From Symsagittifera roscoffensis (lineage: Eukaryota; Xenacoelomorpha; Acoela; Convolutidae): a DNA stretch of 60,000 nt. Under the pieces are notes generated by a model. The model was not told the origin of the DNA. It saw only the letters and a list, made by a program, of their open reading frames with translations, and searched no databases. The DNA lies in assembly GCF_963678635.1 (NCBI RefSeq), contig NC_087063.1, positions 74,237,617-74,297,616 on the forward strand. The letters run 5' to 3'. Shown in pieces: positions 12,657 to 24,960 of this stretch. Within the stretch, counting starts at the first letter, position 1. Every line of letters begins with the position of its first letter. The position numbers and the translations under genes were made by a program.

Positions 12657-12659
12657 AAA

Positions 12660-13170
12660 AATGAAAATTCTTTAAAGTGAGTTATTTGAATTTTTTTATC
12701 GGTGATTTAATTGATGTTACTGGGACTATCAGTCATATGGAAAATGGCCTTTTTGTCACTTTTTTCAATAATGAATAAGACTAGACTAGTAGTTCTAGAG
12801 AGAACGTTAAAGGCTCTATAGTAGTTAGTATTCCGCTATGTTGAGGATCATAAATAAAGCTTCGATCCCAGTTTGCATCTTTTTTTGCCTACAATGAGTG
12901 GTAGCTAAACTCGGTACTTTGTTAAGAATACTCCACTTTGCAAAACTGGTTCTTAACAAAGAACAAAAAACCGCAACTTATTGTTGGAGATAGTTAAAAA
13001 TGTTCGAAGAATGACACTCATTTCAGCAAATTGCAAACTGTAGAATTTTAGATAATTAAATAAATTAATACAAAATCATCACATCATGTAAAATTGAAAA
13101 CTCGTCGCCTCAAATTCAATGAGTTTTTTTTCAAAAATGCAAACTTCAACTTATTCAAAACTTACTTTTT
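12660..13170. other. Non-coding stretch after the second MITE copy
   Basis: The first ~85 bp repeat the right flank of the first MITE copy. The remainder is AT-rich, with an inverted pair around 12,915-12,965 ('tactttgttaagaa' and 'ttcttaacaaag'). No gene is seen. Confidence 0.5.
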
Positions 13171-13700
13171 TGTTCAGATGAAAATCAAAAAAAAATTGTA
13201 AAGTTGGACAATTTGTCACATCATATCTAGCTGATAAAGTTCCTCAACTACCAGTATTCAACTGCAATTATCATATCAGTTCCAAGCAAGAAAAGACGGA
13301 AACAGTGTTTGACGATTTTACGATTTAACAATTTTCTAAATTTGCTCTTTCATCGGCAAAAAGCAGATCTGCCTACTCCTGTTTTACAAAAAGTCAAAAA
13401 GCAATTCAGCGGAAATTAAATAAAAAACAATAATTTATTTATTGCCCTTTTTTCAGCATTTCTTCATTTTCTTAACTGTATCAAAAAAAACCAAATTAAA
13501 CTCATAGTATCCTCATTTCGTTTTTGATTTTAATTGTAAATGCTGTATATTGCATGTGAAAAAAATTAAACTAAATTTATGATTTTTTGATTTATTGATT
13601 GACTTTTTTTCTTTTTTTATCACAAAATTTAATATTGACTGTTATCAGCATAATTTCAGTGTAGCCTACATAAAATTAAATGTTTTCATTTAAATAGTCA
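13170..13700. repeat. Old repeat, unit 1, part B
   Basis: Collinear with 30,640-31,262: shared words include 'agctgataaagt', 'ccaagcaagaa', 'ttcagc.tttcttcat' and 'atcagc.taatttcag'. Identity is moderate, so the duplication is old. Together with part A it forms a unit seen twice in tandem once the inserted retroelements are removed. I do not recognise the family. Confidence 0.7.
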
Positions 13701-13724
13701 GCTCGCTATTGTTTGAAATAAAAA

Positions 13725-14006
13725 AACGAGTGCTGCAACGAGTGCTATTTGAAATAAAAAAACGAGTGTTTTTTTGAAAGTTATCATCTGAAGTTTACCA
13801 TTCTGAAACCTCGTAGATGCTGTTTGAGTGAAACGAGTGCTGTTTGAAATAAAAAAACGAGTGTTTTTTTGAAAGTTATCATCTGAAATTTACCATTCTG
13901 AAACCTCGTAGATGCTGTTTGAGTGAAACGAGTGCTGTTTGAAATAAAAAACGAGTGTTTTTTTGAAAGTTATCATCTGAAATTTACCATTCTGAAACCT
14001 CGTAGA
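13725..14006. repeat. 95-bp tandem repeat, about 2.8 copies
   Basis: The word 'acgagtgct(g/a)tttgaaat' starts at 13,738, 13,833 and 13,928. Each copy continues through 'gttatcatctgaa.tttacc' to 'cctcgtagatgc'. It lies between parts B and A of the old repeat and is absent at the matching point of unit 2, where the Pao element sits. Confidence 0.93.
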
Positions 14007-14267
14007 TGCATTTTCAAGAACAATTTTAAAAAACTTCTTCCTCATTTAACACTATATGCTATTAGTAGCAATTAGAAAATGCGCGCCGAAGAATTTAGCA
14101 AAACTTTGGTATTTTCTTGACGAAAATTCAAATTTAAAAACTTTATCATTGTACACAACCCTCATTTACATCCTCCTAAAAGTTTCAAGTATTTATATCG
14201 TATTTTGATATAACGTTGGCGCTATGTTAATATTTGATAGATTTTGTTTTCGTTTTCTTTAAACATG
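14006..14267. repeat. Old repeat, unit 1, part A, left piece
   Basis: Matches 41,262-41,515 in order ('cctcgtagatgc'/'catctgcttgc', 'agtagcaattaga', 'ggcgctat', 'tctttaaac'). The match stops at 14,267, where the Gypsy-type element begins, and resumes after 29,959. That defines an interrupted copy. Confidence 0.72.
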
Positions 14268-14679
14268 TGGAACCAGATCTAAACTATATTTTTATTATTG
14301 GTTATAAATTGGATATTTTATCACTATAAAACTTTTAATATTAACCAAACATGATCCATCTAACTAACAACCCACTTATTTGTAAGTGCTGAAATTACTT
14401 GTAATTTCAGCACCAGAGAGATTTGAATTTAACTTAGAAATTAGTTACCTCTCCACGAGACCTTCTAGCCACCGCAACAAGCCAGTATACTCTAGATCTA
14501 TTGAGCCTAGCAGAGACTAGTTAAACACCCTGAGACTAGTAGATATAAGAGTAAGATTAGGATCGGTATTAGACTAAGAAGTTGCACGAATCTATCCGGC
14601 CGAAATTAAGATAGCGTGACGAGCAGACGGTGTACCCTTTCCGAAATTACTCTATGAGCTACACTTCGGTCCTAACTCA
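14268..14679 (+). repeat. 5' LTR of the Gypsy-type element
   Basis: Begins TGGAACC directly after the CATG target copy and ends CCTAACTCA, as does the 3' LTR. A TATAAAA box at 14,325-14,331 is a plausible promoter element. A perfect hairpin (13-bp arms, 2-nt loop) occupies 14,386-14,413. The first ~45 bp align poorly with the 3' LTR, so the exact left edge rests on the target duplication. Confidence 0.85.
14386..14413. promoter_or_regulatory. Perfect 13-bp inverted repeat within the LTR
   Basis: Arms GTGCTGAAATTAC and GTAATTTCAGCAC are separated by TT. The 3' LTR keeps it with one change (GCGCT in place of GTGCT), which still allows G-U pairing in RNA. It lies downstream of the TATA-like box, so it would be in the transcript. 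It could act as an RNA hairpin or as a palindromic protein site. Confidence 0.6.
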
Positions 14680-14681
14680 TC

Positions 14682-14699
14682 TGGTGCGACCATAAAGCT
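14682..14699 (+). other. Primer binding site of the Gypsy-type element
   Basis: TGGTGCGACCATAAAGCT starts two bases after the 5' LTR, the expected position for a tRNA primer site. The leading TGG pairs with a tRNA CCA end. I cannot say which tRNA from the sequence alone. Confidence 0.65.
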
Positions 14700-14777
14700 C
14701 AAATAAGACCTTAAAAAATCAATTAGCTTAAGAACTAACAAAATAGATTAGAAATAGACAAAAAAAACATTTCCGAA

Positions 14778-15357
14778 ATGTTACATGATAACAATTTAAT
14801 TGAAATGTGTCTACGACTCAATAGATCAGAGCCGCTATTCCGTACAATACTAGAACTACCAGGTATTGGAATAAGACCTCGGACAAAAGACGATCTACGA
14901 CTGCGAAGAAACTTACCATTAAGTTTCATGGTCGTACGCAACCCTTATAAACAAACAATTGGATATATTCGAACAAAACGACAAACAAAAAAAGAGAAAA
15001 ATTTTAAGCAAGCAAAAACAAATTATACGTCTTTTTTATTCTTCTTTTTCAAGATTCTTTTTCAATTATAAAATTTTCAAAGCGAGGAAACGCAGTCTCC
15101 TAATCAGAAGTCAGTAATTTAGATGCTCTTTGCACACTAAAAGAAACAGTAGATAAAAATTATCCAGTTCACGACCAATTATATTTTTCCGATTCAGAAG
15201 CCACATCACATTCATCAAAACAAGGAAAAAGAAGAATAAAAAAGATATACAAAATTAAACCAGTACGTTTATACAATTGGAATCAAGCAATCAGACACAT
15301 TGAACACTACGCACTGAGAGTTATAAAACGAAAAAATGAGCCAAAGTCCAAGTGATG
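14778..15357 (+). pseudogene. Small basic ORF upstream of gag, frameshifted
   Basis: An ATG at 14,778 opens 97 codons rich in Arg, Lys and Leu, ending after a Phe-rich tail at 15,071. A second open stretch in another frame (about 15,115-15,357, ending KRKNEPKSK) follows and overlaps the gag start. Together they may be a ~190-residue basic protein split by one frameshift. It lies between the primer site and gag, where Gypsy elements normally have only a leader. No family is recognised. It could instead be an N-terminal extension of gag or chance. Confidence 0.35.
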
Positions 15358-15810
15358 AAAGTCCAGACAAAAACTCTGTTTTCCCTTTTAACATAAATTC
15401 AATCAATGAAGATAGAGGACAAAGACAGTTCTGTACTAATTTAAGTGCAAATGTATTCGAACAAGGAATTAGCCCATGTAAAGCAAAATTCCCAGAAGTA
15501 AAAATCAAAAGACAAATTATCGATAATTCTTTAAAAGGAATATGCAGTTCTTTAAAAGGAACTGAGAGTTATAAAACGAAAAAATGAGCCAAAGTCCAAT
15601 TGATGAAAGTCCAGACAAAAACTCTGTTTTCCCTTTTAACATAAATTCAATCAATGAAGATAGAGGACAAAGACAGTTCTGTACTAATTTAAGTGCAAAT
15701 GTATTCGAACAAGGAATTAGCCCATGTAAAGCAAAATTCCCAGAAGTAAAAATCAAAAGACAAATTATCGATAATTCTTTAAAAGGAATATGCAACCTAA
15801 CACAACCATA
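15313..15810 (+). repeat. 248-bp tandem duplication over the gag start
   Basis: The sequence from 'actgagagttataaaacg' at 15,313 repeats from 15,561 almost exactly, so the gag ATG and first ~75 codons occur twice (15,336 and 15,584). The 248-bp period is not a multiple of three, so the first copy runs into a stop at 15,585-15,587 and only the second joins the rest of gag. The two joined ends share a 'ttctttaaaaggaa' microhomology. Confidence 0.95.
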
Positions 15811-18800
15811 CGGAATCTACACCATAGAATTCAGCACAGAAAGTCAATATCATAGCAATTATGTTAATCAAACAGACAATGTCGACCTAGATTTTTCAAA
15901 AGTAATCACAGAAAACATCAAAAACATACAACACCAAAATTCACAGAGAGCAAATTCAATATTCACTAACGATGTTTTTTCACTAATATATAGTTATAAA
16001 TCTGTACTAGAACATAAAGGAAGTGACAGTACATCACCAGTACAAACATCAAGACACACAAAAGTAAGAAATGAAAATGCCACATTTTCAACATTTTTAA
16101 ACACAATCAGTGAAAATTTTACAAACAATGAAATTTCACAAAATGTTAAACACGATTTACAAAAAATCCTAGCATGGTTCATAATTGAATATTTTGCACA
16201 TAATATTGATTTAATTGCACAAGCAAGAAAAAAATTTAGACCTCAAAGTACCAATGACGACACTGTCATTGCAGAACAATCAGATTATATTTGGGACCCT
16301 GAATGGTCTCATCCATTATTTCTGAACATACCAATAGACATCTCAAGTCAAGCAATCGGTACAATTTCTATTCACAAAGACTATGTAAAGGTATTTCCAC
16401 TTACAATAGATGCAACACTTTTAAACTATAATTCATTTTTACCTGATAGAAGACAAAATAATAGCTTAAATTCAACCCTTGGACAACACGAAAACTTGAA
16501 TGGAACTAGAAATCTTACAAAACAAGATATTCAAACACCATCACATTTTATAAATGAAGAAGTAGTTGAAACAATAGTAACAACTACACAACAAAGTATT
16601 TTACCAATACATCCAAACCTTACACCACCAAAACCTAAAAATCAAACATTACCACAAGTAACATTGCAATCTACGGTTAAACCCTCGGTTGCTCCAAAAT
16701 ATTCACATGTGGATTATCAAACATATAGACCTATGACAAAACCAACACACAGACAAAGAACATTTACTAGAAGTACTTTCGCAGAACATAATTATAATTA
16801 TGTACATCCATCGAAAACAACTCATCCTCCCCGTATACAAAAGCAAAATCATCTATTTTCACAAAAGTCGATTTTTCCCATGACATCAACAAATTCAGTA
16901 AGTTTTCATGACTATCCACATCCATCTCAAGATCACGGTGAAAATTATCCATTTTTCAACAAAACAGGAAAAAACAACAAACACCATATAACACATCAAA
17001 CTATTTATCATCAGACGATGACGATTATTATCAACCAGATATTTTTGCAATCTACACAAAAGAATATCGTACACAAAAACCTCGACAAAATCAAGTATCT
17101 CAAAATATAAAATATCACCCACAAAATTTGGCAAATATACAAAGCTATCAACCGGTGAACATACAAAATCAACCAAGCACACAATCCTATCAACCAGTAC
17201 ATTCACAAAACCCAGCCATTATGCATTCTTATCAACCAACAAAAATGCAAAATGAAATACCATTACCATGTTATTTACAACAACACGAAATAACACAAAA
17301 CCAACTTACAAATTTTTCACAAATGCCAATTGCCGCAGAATCACAACAAATGACAATGAATCCATACCTAATGGGTGGATCATCAACAACATCAAATAAA
17401 CCATTAATCCATTGAAGGTATTTACAGAAACAGACCCTGAATACTCCGTAGAAGATAATTTAAATGCAGTCACAGCAAATTTAATTTTAAATATAGGTCC
17501 TGAACCAATTATTACGCCACTTCACCAAAATTGGATACATAGACTCACAGCGCTAATACAAACAACACTTGATGGCGCAGCTCAGAAATGGTTTTCAGTT
17601 TTACCTATAAAAATGAAAACAGATTGGAAAAGATTCAAACAAGAATTTTAAAAAAAGTTTGACTCTGAAAGAAACAAACAACATCAAAGAGTTTATGTTA
17701 CGAAATTCGTAGACTACCAAACGAAACAATTAAACAATTGGCAGTTCAAATTGAAACACTAGTTCGAAAAGCATGTTCACTTAACACCCATGATTATAAA
17801 AAAAATACGAAAATGACAGAAACTTTATTGATGACTCTAACACCCCAAATAAGAAAAATAGCTTTTAAGAAGAGAGTATCACATCCCTCCCCAATTCGAG
17901 AACCAGATTTAGGTTTCAGAAAACTAGTTGATAAACTAGAACAAGCAGAAGTCACAATGAAACTTGAAGAAACAGAAAATCTTAAAGTACAATATGTCAA
18001 TAGAATCGAAAGAATACTACACATATAAATAACATACAAGATTCAGTTGTAGATCTTACTGAAAAAATCACTGAAATTTCAAACATATATGAGAAAAACC
18101 ATCTTTCAAAAAATGGTGTAATTATTACCGAAGATACGGACATAGTATTGCCGAATGTAAGCAAAAACAACAGGATAACCAAAACAAACCACAAAAATAC
18201 AAAGAACCAAATAAATCATTCTATCAATGTATGAAAAAAGATCAAAATTTGCCAAACAAAAACATACATAGTAACAACAGCTCTGGTAAACCACTTCCAA
18301 ATAATTCAAATTACTCAAGAAACCAATCACCCTATAATTCTAATTATAGAGGTAGATCACCAGAACAAAGAAATTCACAAAGTTTCTCACAAAATAGATA
18401 TAGTCGATCAAATAGCCAAAATAATCAGTATAGAAATAACCATTCACGATCAAATTCAAGCAGAGCAGAATTTTTTGATACCAGTTCCCATTCAAATTCT
18501 AGGAATAGACAATTTTCAAACGATAGATCACGAAACTAATCATACAATAGAAACAGAAACTATTCAAACAATAGGAATAGAAGCTATTCCAATAATTGAA
18601 ATCAACGTTACCAAAACAATAGATCAAGAAACACTTCATACAACAGATCCAATTATCAACGAACAAATAAAAATAACTATCACAATAGATCACGAAATAA
18701 TTCACAGAATAGGAATCCGAACTATAACAATCAGCAAAGGAATTATTCTCAATCTCCTCATAGAAATAATTATCGCTACTCCGATTCCCAAAACAGATAT

Positions 18801-18975
18801 AGAAGCAATACACCGAAACATCAAAGACAAATTAATCAAGTAGAAACAACTGAAGAAACGAATTCAGACCCCCCTGGTATCGATGATACAGAAAGTACAG
18901 AATTACAATTAAACCACATTAATTGTGAATCAACAGACAGCGAAAGAGATACAAATCATACTATCTCAGTTAATA
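15584..18975 (+). pseudogene. gag (matrix-like, capsid, nucleocapsid), broken
   Basis: The longest piece is 15,584-17,110 (508 codons) and starts at the second copy of the duplicated ATG. Its second half is rich in Pro, Gln, His and Thr. In 17,128-17,415 a short peptide repeat built on SYQP recurs. The piece 17,412-18,028 resembles the retrotransposon gag capsid, including AAQKWFSVLP followed by a WKRFKQEF motif. At 18,113-18,156 a CCHC zinc knuckle is visible with its second Cys changed to Tyr (CNYYRRYGHSIAEC). The tail 18,231-18,975 is Asn/Arg/Ser-rich. At least five frame changes separate the pieces. Confidence 0.75.
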
Positions 18976-19560
18976 TGATCACAGCTGAAAATGATTACGA
19001 TCCTATCATATATGAACAACCCTTTGCTTCACATATTTACGAAAAGCAATTGGAACTTCTCCACAATTACTACACTACACCTAATAGTAATAATGTACCA
19101 GTTGAACAAGAAGTAAATAGAATTAACACTGTAATTAAACCCGAAAAAGACGAAGTGCAATGTTCAAATACAAACCACATGTATCAAAATATACAAACAA
19201 AAACAATCAAGAGAAAAACTTTGGACAATTCCATTTCTCTTAGAAAGTCCAAAGTAATGAATTTCAACCACCAGATCTTGAAATGGATTTTTTAATAGAC
19301 TCAGGAGCAGAATGAAATTATTCAATATTCCCACTTGGAACGAAATTAAAACCTTATATCCAACCCTAGCACCTATTAAGACAGCCCAGCAAATTAGCAA
19401 CAGCACAAGGCTCAACATAAATTGTGGAAAAATCCAACTTTTCCTAGTTCCCTCAAGAACAATGGAACAAAACAAAAACTTAAACAAACCATTTAAACAA
19501 ACATTCCATATAACAGATAAAAACACAATACCATTGACATACATTTCATAGCTAAGTATA
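18975..19560 (+). pseudogene. Retropepsin (aspartic protease) domain, broken
   Basis: The active-site signature LIDSGAE is encoded at about 19,292-19,312 and is immediately followed by an in-frame TGA at 19,313. Beyond it, 19,312-19,551 continues in another frame with Pro- and Lys-rich sequence. The domain would process the gag-pol product inside the particle. Its place between the nucleocapsid-like tail and RT is normal for Gypsy elements. Confidence 0.65.
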
Positions 19561-21077
19561 TTCCCACAAAAAATATTTTAAATAGTAAACTTCATATAAA
19601 AGACAAGTACACGAGGATAAAAAATACATCCTTAACAATTTTTCAAAGATTAAACAAACAACCACCATTTTTCTCTAAATTTATCCTATATACAATCAGC
19701 AACGAAAATACCCGAAACCACTATCGGGAAATGTATTTCACTTTTCAATTAAACACGTTCACCAATATGATAAAAATCAAAACAAACAACAACTTTTGAT
19801 ATCAGAACTCGAATTCAAACCTATCCATAAACTTTTCTGAATAACAATTTCATCCATCCATAAAATATATGAAAAACTCAAACTCGGACATTATTTTATT
19901 ACACTTATATAATATTTCGCCATACCAGATAACATTAACTCTAGGACTCTTAGGATACTGTGAAACAAATGCTAAAACTTCACCCACAAACGAAGTAGCA
20001 CATCGAGTCAATAATATATTACAATTACTAGATATATGTCAATCAACAATTCTTGATGAAGAATTATCAATAAACAACATAATAAGCAATGAAAAAAAAA
20101 ACACAAATAATTTCACAAAAACACCATATTTTAAACCAACTTTTAAAATATTGCATTATATAGAAGAACAGCAAAAATGTCTAACAATGTTTAATTTTCA
20201 ACATTCTCAAATAACACAAAACGATTTCGACAATTTAGCCAAACTGTTACTAAAATATCCAACAGTTTATCCAACATCAAAATTTGATGTCGGAAAAATT
20301 AGTTCAGCACTACCTTCACCTTTAAAACCTGACGCAATTTTCAAAAAACAAAGAGCAAGCAAAGTACCAATACACCTACAAGATGAAGTAAATAGACTAC
20401 TTGACATTTTAGAACAATATGAAAATATATCTCCAGTCAATAAAAAAGAACAATCAAAAGGTAACACCTTTATCAACCCAGTTATCATCCTCGATAGAGG
20501 AGAGTCACTAAAAACTGTTCTAGACGCTAGATATCTCAATTCCCTAATTGACGAATCTAAATGTAATTGGCCCATAGAACCAATTCAGGTAATTTTAACA
20601 AAAATAATTAATAAATTTTTCACAACCGCAGACACGAATAGTGCATATAATCAAATGCCATTAGACGAACAGTCACGACGATTAACACAATTCGTTATTA
20701 GAAATCATCAATACGAGTTCAATAGATTATTCTATGGAATATCCATAGGACCAGCAGCTTTTTCAGCTTTTTTGAGTAAAATCTTTAGACCACTTATACT
20801 CAAGAAAAATGCAATCACATACTTAGACGATGTTTTCATGCAATCAAAAACAAGTGATGAAATGTTTATAATTTTGGAAAAGAATCATCAAATACTCAAA
20901 AATGAAAATATGAAAGCAGTCCCAGTTAAATCACATTTTTTTCTAACAGGTGTGAAGTTTCTTGGACATGTTATTGAAAGAAACACTATAACTCCATTGA
21001 AATCACGCATAGACGCAATTCAAAAACTTCAGCCACCCACGAATAAAAAAAAATCCAAGAATTCCTTGGAATGTTAA
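19560..21077 (+). pseudogene. Reverse transcriptase domain
   Basis: The open piece 19,869-21,077 (402 codons) carries the Gypsy-type RT core: LDARYLNSLI near 20,520, the motif A region TTADTNSAYNQMPLDEQ near 20,630, FNRLFYGISIGPAAFSAF near 20,720, and catalytic YLDD at 20,820-20,831. The thumb region GVKFLGHVIE follows. All three carboxylates appear present in this piece. The region 19,560-19,870 belongs to the same gene but is scattered over frames. RT copies the genomic RNA into cDNA within the particle. Confidence 0.92.
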
Positions 21078-21103
21078 ATTCCTTAAGTAAATATGTATAA
21101 AAA

Positions 21104-21795
21104 ATGCAATTTTACTTCAGACCTTTCTATAACATCCTGAGACAGCAAAACAACTTTGAATGGACTATTGAACATCAAACACGATTTGACGAAATTAAAA
21201 AATTGCTAACAGAAAAAATATCAAATACGATTCCAGATCCAAATCAACCATTCTATGCAATGTGCGATGCTTTGAATTTTGGCATCGGCGCAGCATTACT
21301 ACAATCACACAGTGGAACAAATAAGATGAACCTAATATCAGCAAATTCTCGCTTATTTACACAAGCCAAACTACGACTCTCTACTCTCATGAGAGAATGC
21401 ACAGCTTTAATATACACACTTACAGAATATGAATTTCTGATACTTGGATCAAAACATCCAACAGTTCTTTTTACGGATCACAAACCAATTATAACTCCTT
21501 TTACACAAAATCGAACCCAAACCATCGAATTTACAGATTTCAATTAATTTTAATGAAAGTTCCAAACTTACATATAGTTTGGACAGCAGGAAAAAATCTT
21601 GCATTACCAGATACACTAAGTAGAAAAACACCACCTGATTTACTCACACGAAAAACAACAGTTGAAATACCACAAAATATCAAATTTTATCTTGCAAAAA
21701 ACGAAACATCACCACGACTAGAATGTAAATATGCAGTAAAAACACAATTAGATCAATCACGGATAAAAATTTACAACATTTTCCACTTCATTTAG
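21104..21795 (+). pseudogene. RNase H domain
   Basis: The piece 21,104-21,547 contains the RT-RNase H linker (FDEIKKLLTE), the first catalytic Asp context FYAMCDALNFGIGAALLQ, RECTAL with the catalytic Glu, and VLFTDHKPII with the next Asp. A frameshift near 21,545 leads into 21,553-21,795 with WTAGKNLALPDTLSR, the typical end of a Gypsy RNase H. It removes the RNA strand during reverse transcription. Confidence 0.88.
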
Positions 21796-22320
21796 ATTGT
21801 CAAAACAATCACTATGAAGTCGATTTATTAGTACATCCACATTTAAACCAGTCCCATATTCACATTGGATAAAAAATAATACTCAACAAAAGATAATAAA
21901 GCAACAGCCACACAAAAAAGATCCTTTCCCATTAATAAAAAAAGAAAATTTAACTGACATTATAAATTTATCAGGACCACCGACAACTGATTTAAAATAC
22001 AGAGTAAATCAAGTTTTTAACCTTCATGACCCACTCGACACAATTCCCCTATCAAAAATAGAAGTCGAAAATATGTTTTTCATCACCAGAAAAGATTACA
22101 CTACAATTAATACAAAAATACTAAAATTTTCACCCTATTATTAGACAACTTAAATCATGGCATAAATATAAAACAAAGCCAGCAAAGGCTGATACAACGA
22201 TATTAGGAAACAAAACACTCCTCCGATATTTTAGAAAATTCAATAATACTACTATAAATGAAAATACTGATCTTTTAGAATACAATACATCCGATTGTAA
22301 AGTACCCTGTCTACCCCTCA
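21795..22320 (+). pseudogene. Linker between RNase H and integrase, decayed
   Basis: About 500 bp with only short open pieces in changing frames, for example a stretch containing LKSWHKYKTKP near 22,150. By position it encodes the spacer preceding the integrase zinc finger. Confidence 0.5.
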
Positions 22321-22322
22321 GC

Positions 22323-23600
22323 ATGATGTTGATAGCATTCAACATATACCCACAAAATACAAAAGGACACTCAGGATCAAAAAAGACATATTCAAGTTTT
22401 ATACAAAATTTTTACTTCCCAAATGCACCAATTTGGATTAAAGTTTTGTGCAACGATTGCTTAATATGTCAATTAAATAAACCATACCAAATCAAAAACA
22501 AATAGCACCAAAACAAGACTTTAAAGGACAAAGTCTATATTTCAATTATAGAATTTCATTTGACACAAAAGGACTAATTTCACCATCCTCAGAAGGAAAC
22601 TCAGATATAATGATCATTGTTGATGCATTTACACACTACGTAGCACTCAACCCAGTACCACATTGTAATGCTTATTACGCATACACAACATTCTACGAAC
22701 ATTGGATAGCTAAACTCGGATTACCCGAAATATTAGTTACAGATAATGGCACAGAATTTATAAACGATGAAATCATCACATTATGCCACCTGTATAACAT
22801 CAAATATAAACCAAGTACATCTCATGCACCATGGACAAATGGATTAGTTGAAGGTATGAACCGTTCACTACAAGATTATCTTCGATGTATCATAAGTGGA
22901 AATGATACAAGATACACTGAATGGTCAGCAGCTGTAAAATTATTTCCCTTATCTTATGAAGGTATGAACCGTTCACTACAAGATTATCTTCGATGTATCA
23001 TAAGGGGAAATGATACAAGATACACTGAAGGTGTAAAATTATTTCCCTTATCTTATAATTCACAAATTACAACAACCCTAGGAATGTCACCATACGAAAT
23101 GGTTTTTAATCAAAAGCCACGAAAACCAATTATGTTCACAGCAAATGCACATAAAAATACACAAAGATATTGTCAACCAAACAAAGATTCAAGTTGTTAC
23201 AATCTACCATTACATATTCATGATGAAGACCACTTTCATCATCCACAAATTTTAAAATTAGCTTCCGGTACACATACCGAATGGATTTTAAATAGAGATA
23301 AAAACACAATGAAATATACCAAAAAGTAACAAAGAAATTGTTACAAAGGCAAAATATAAACAATCAAATTAATTCACACTTCATGCCAGCCACCGATTTG
23401 CATTGAAACATTTGTTTCAATACCCAATTTTAATACACAAAAAGTAATATCCAAAAAACTACAACCACTTGGAAAAAGACCATATCAAATAATTGATAAA
23501 CCTACTGAAGTAACGTACAAACTTACTGACTCCAGCAAAAAAGAAATCATTCAACACCGTAACAACCTCTTACTTTATTATCCAAAAGAATACGCACTCC
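22323..23600 (+). pseudogene. Integrase with HHCC finger, DDE core and GPY/F-like module
   Basis: The zinc-binding part (22,323-22,505) has GHSGSKKTYSSF and CNDCLICQ. The catalytic core has Asp in SFDTKG near 22,560, Asp in VTDNGTEF near 22,740 and Glu in LVEGMNRSL near 22,850. A 108-bp in-frame tandem duplication follows the Glu (copies start at 22,853 and 22,961, the second lacking 9 bp). The C-terminal module near 23,440-23,590 shows LGKRPYQIIDKP followed by a HRNNLLLYYP motif. The enzyme inserts the cDNA into the host genome. Frameshifts lie near 22,505, 22,610 and 23,330. Confidence 0.92.
22853..23060 (+). repeat. 108-bp in-frame duplication inside the integrase
   Basis: GGTATGAACCGTTCACTACA occurs at 22,853 and 22,961, each followed by the same ~95 bp. 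The second copy lacks nine bases around the WSAA codons. The repeated peptide lies just after the catalytic Glu, so the duplicated protein would carry an extra ~33 residues in its core. Confidence 0.95.
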
Positions 23601-23908
23601 GCGAATTAACTCAATTATACTCTTTTATATGCTTACACATCGTTCAAAATCATTCACAAATAGAACAAAATCAAAATGTTAATACCACAAAAAGTAAAAA
23701 TACAATCCAAATACATTCCAAATACAAGCAAAATGTAGACCCTCAAAAATACAAAACAGAAGAACCAAAAATAAATCAAAGAGAAAGAAAAAATCGAAAA
23801 CTAACAGGAAAAATCTTACCACAGGATCAACAACAAAAGTCCGAACACAGAGAATCATCACGTCTTAGAAGTCAACCACGAAAAAACTATAAGACATTCA
23901 TTCCATAG
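23600..23908 (+). pseudogene. Lys/Gln-rich tail of pol
   Basis: An open stretch continuing from the integrase C-terminal module, rich in Lys, Gln, Asn and Arg, ends at a TAG at 23,906-23,908. It is probably a disordered tail of integrase. Confidence 0.55.
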
Positions 23909-23909
23909 T

Positions 23910-24960
23910 CCAAAATATTAAATAAAAATGAGTTTCAGAAACAACTTTAATTTATATTACCGTAAGCATTCTTTTTAAATTACTTTAAACTTAAACATTT
24001 CTGTAAAATATGCTGAAAATAACCTCGATCAATTCTAGTTCAAATTCAGCCAATAGAAATCATTCACATTGCCACCTTTATATCTCTAACAGAAACTTAT
24101 TTAGCCGATAAATTTTAATCTCCAGGCATATCTATAACTATAAGTTTCCAACCTTCGGGTCAAAAATAATCAACTTGCAAAAACTTGACAATTAAAATAA
24201 ACACTACTTCGATATTACAACTCTCCCCTACCTGATTATGCAAATATTTTCCCAACTCAGACCTTAAAAGTCCCTCAACCAAAAATGGCAAATTAGCCTA
24301 AAATAAAGAAGACCCATGATTTTTTGGCCTAAAGTACAAATATTTCAAAGAAACCCCCACTTACCCAATAAATAAAAACAAAACTATGAAGACCTCCCGA
24401 ATACCATAAAAATACGCCCTCAACAATTTTTCACAAAACTGATCCCACTTGTCAAAAAATCAATAAATAGTCCAACCAAACTTGAACTTTGCCTCAAATA
24501 CTTAAAAAATATTCGACGAAACAAATCATTTCTTAAATGCTTTTCTCTATAACAGTTGATCATATAAAACAAAAACTTCTGAACCTCTCCACAAAATTTT
24601 TCACTATATTTAAGTTTTTCCTATTCTTTTTCATTTGAATCTCTAATAATCATTTCTATAATTTTTTGCAATCCTTTGTAAATTTTCTACTCCTTATTTG
24701 AAATATATCTCCAACTTTCCCAAATTCTTGACCACATCTACAGGTACGAAATCAGAAAATCTATTTAGTTGATACGAACAATTTTTAGTCAAAAATATAT
24801 TTTTCTTTTATGATTAATGTTTCTCACATTTTTAATATCCCTAATCATGACAATGTGCAAATGTATAAAAAAGGCAATAGTCACATGTGTCTTAGCAACT
24901 ACTCTTTTAATACTTTTTATTGAAGAATATTTTAATAAACATTAGTTTTCCCAATAAAAA
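23910..24960. other. Non-coding gap between pol and the env region
   Basis: About 1 kb with no useful open frame on either strand. The base composition remains A/C-rich and G-poor on the plus strand, so it belongs to the element. It may hold a splice acceptor for env mRNA, but I cannot point to a specific site. Confidence 0.55.

Noticed and set aside
18475-18843. Ile/Thr-rich 122-codon plus ORF as a separate protein
   Set aside because: It is a shifted frame over the Asn/Arg/Ser-rich gag tail.
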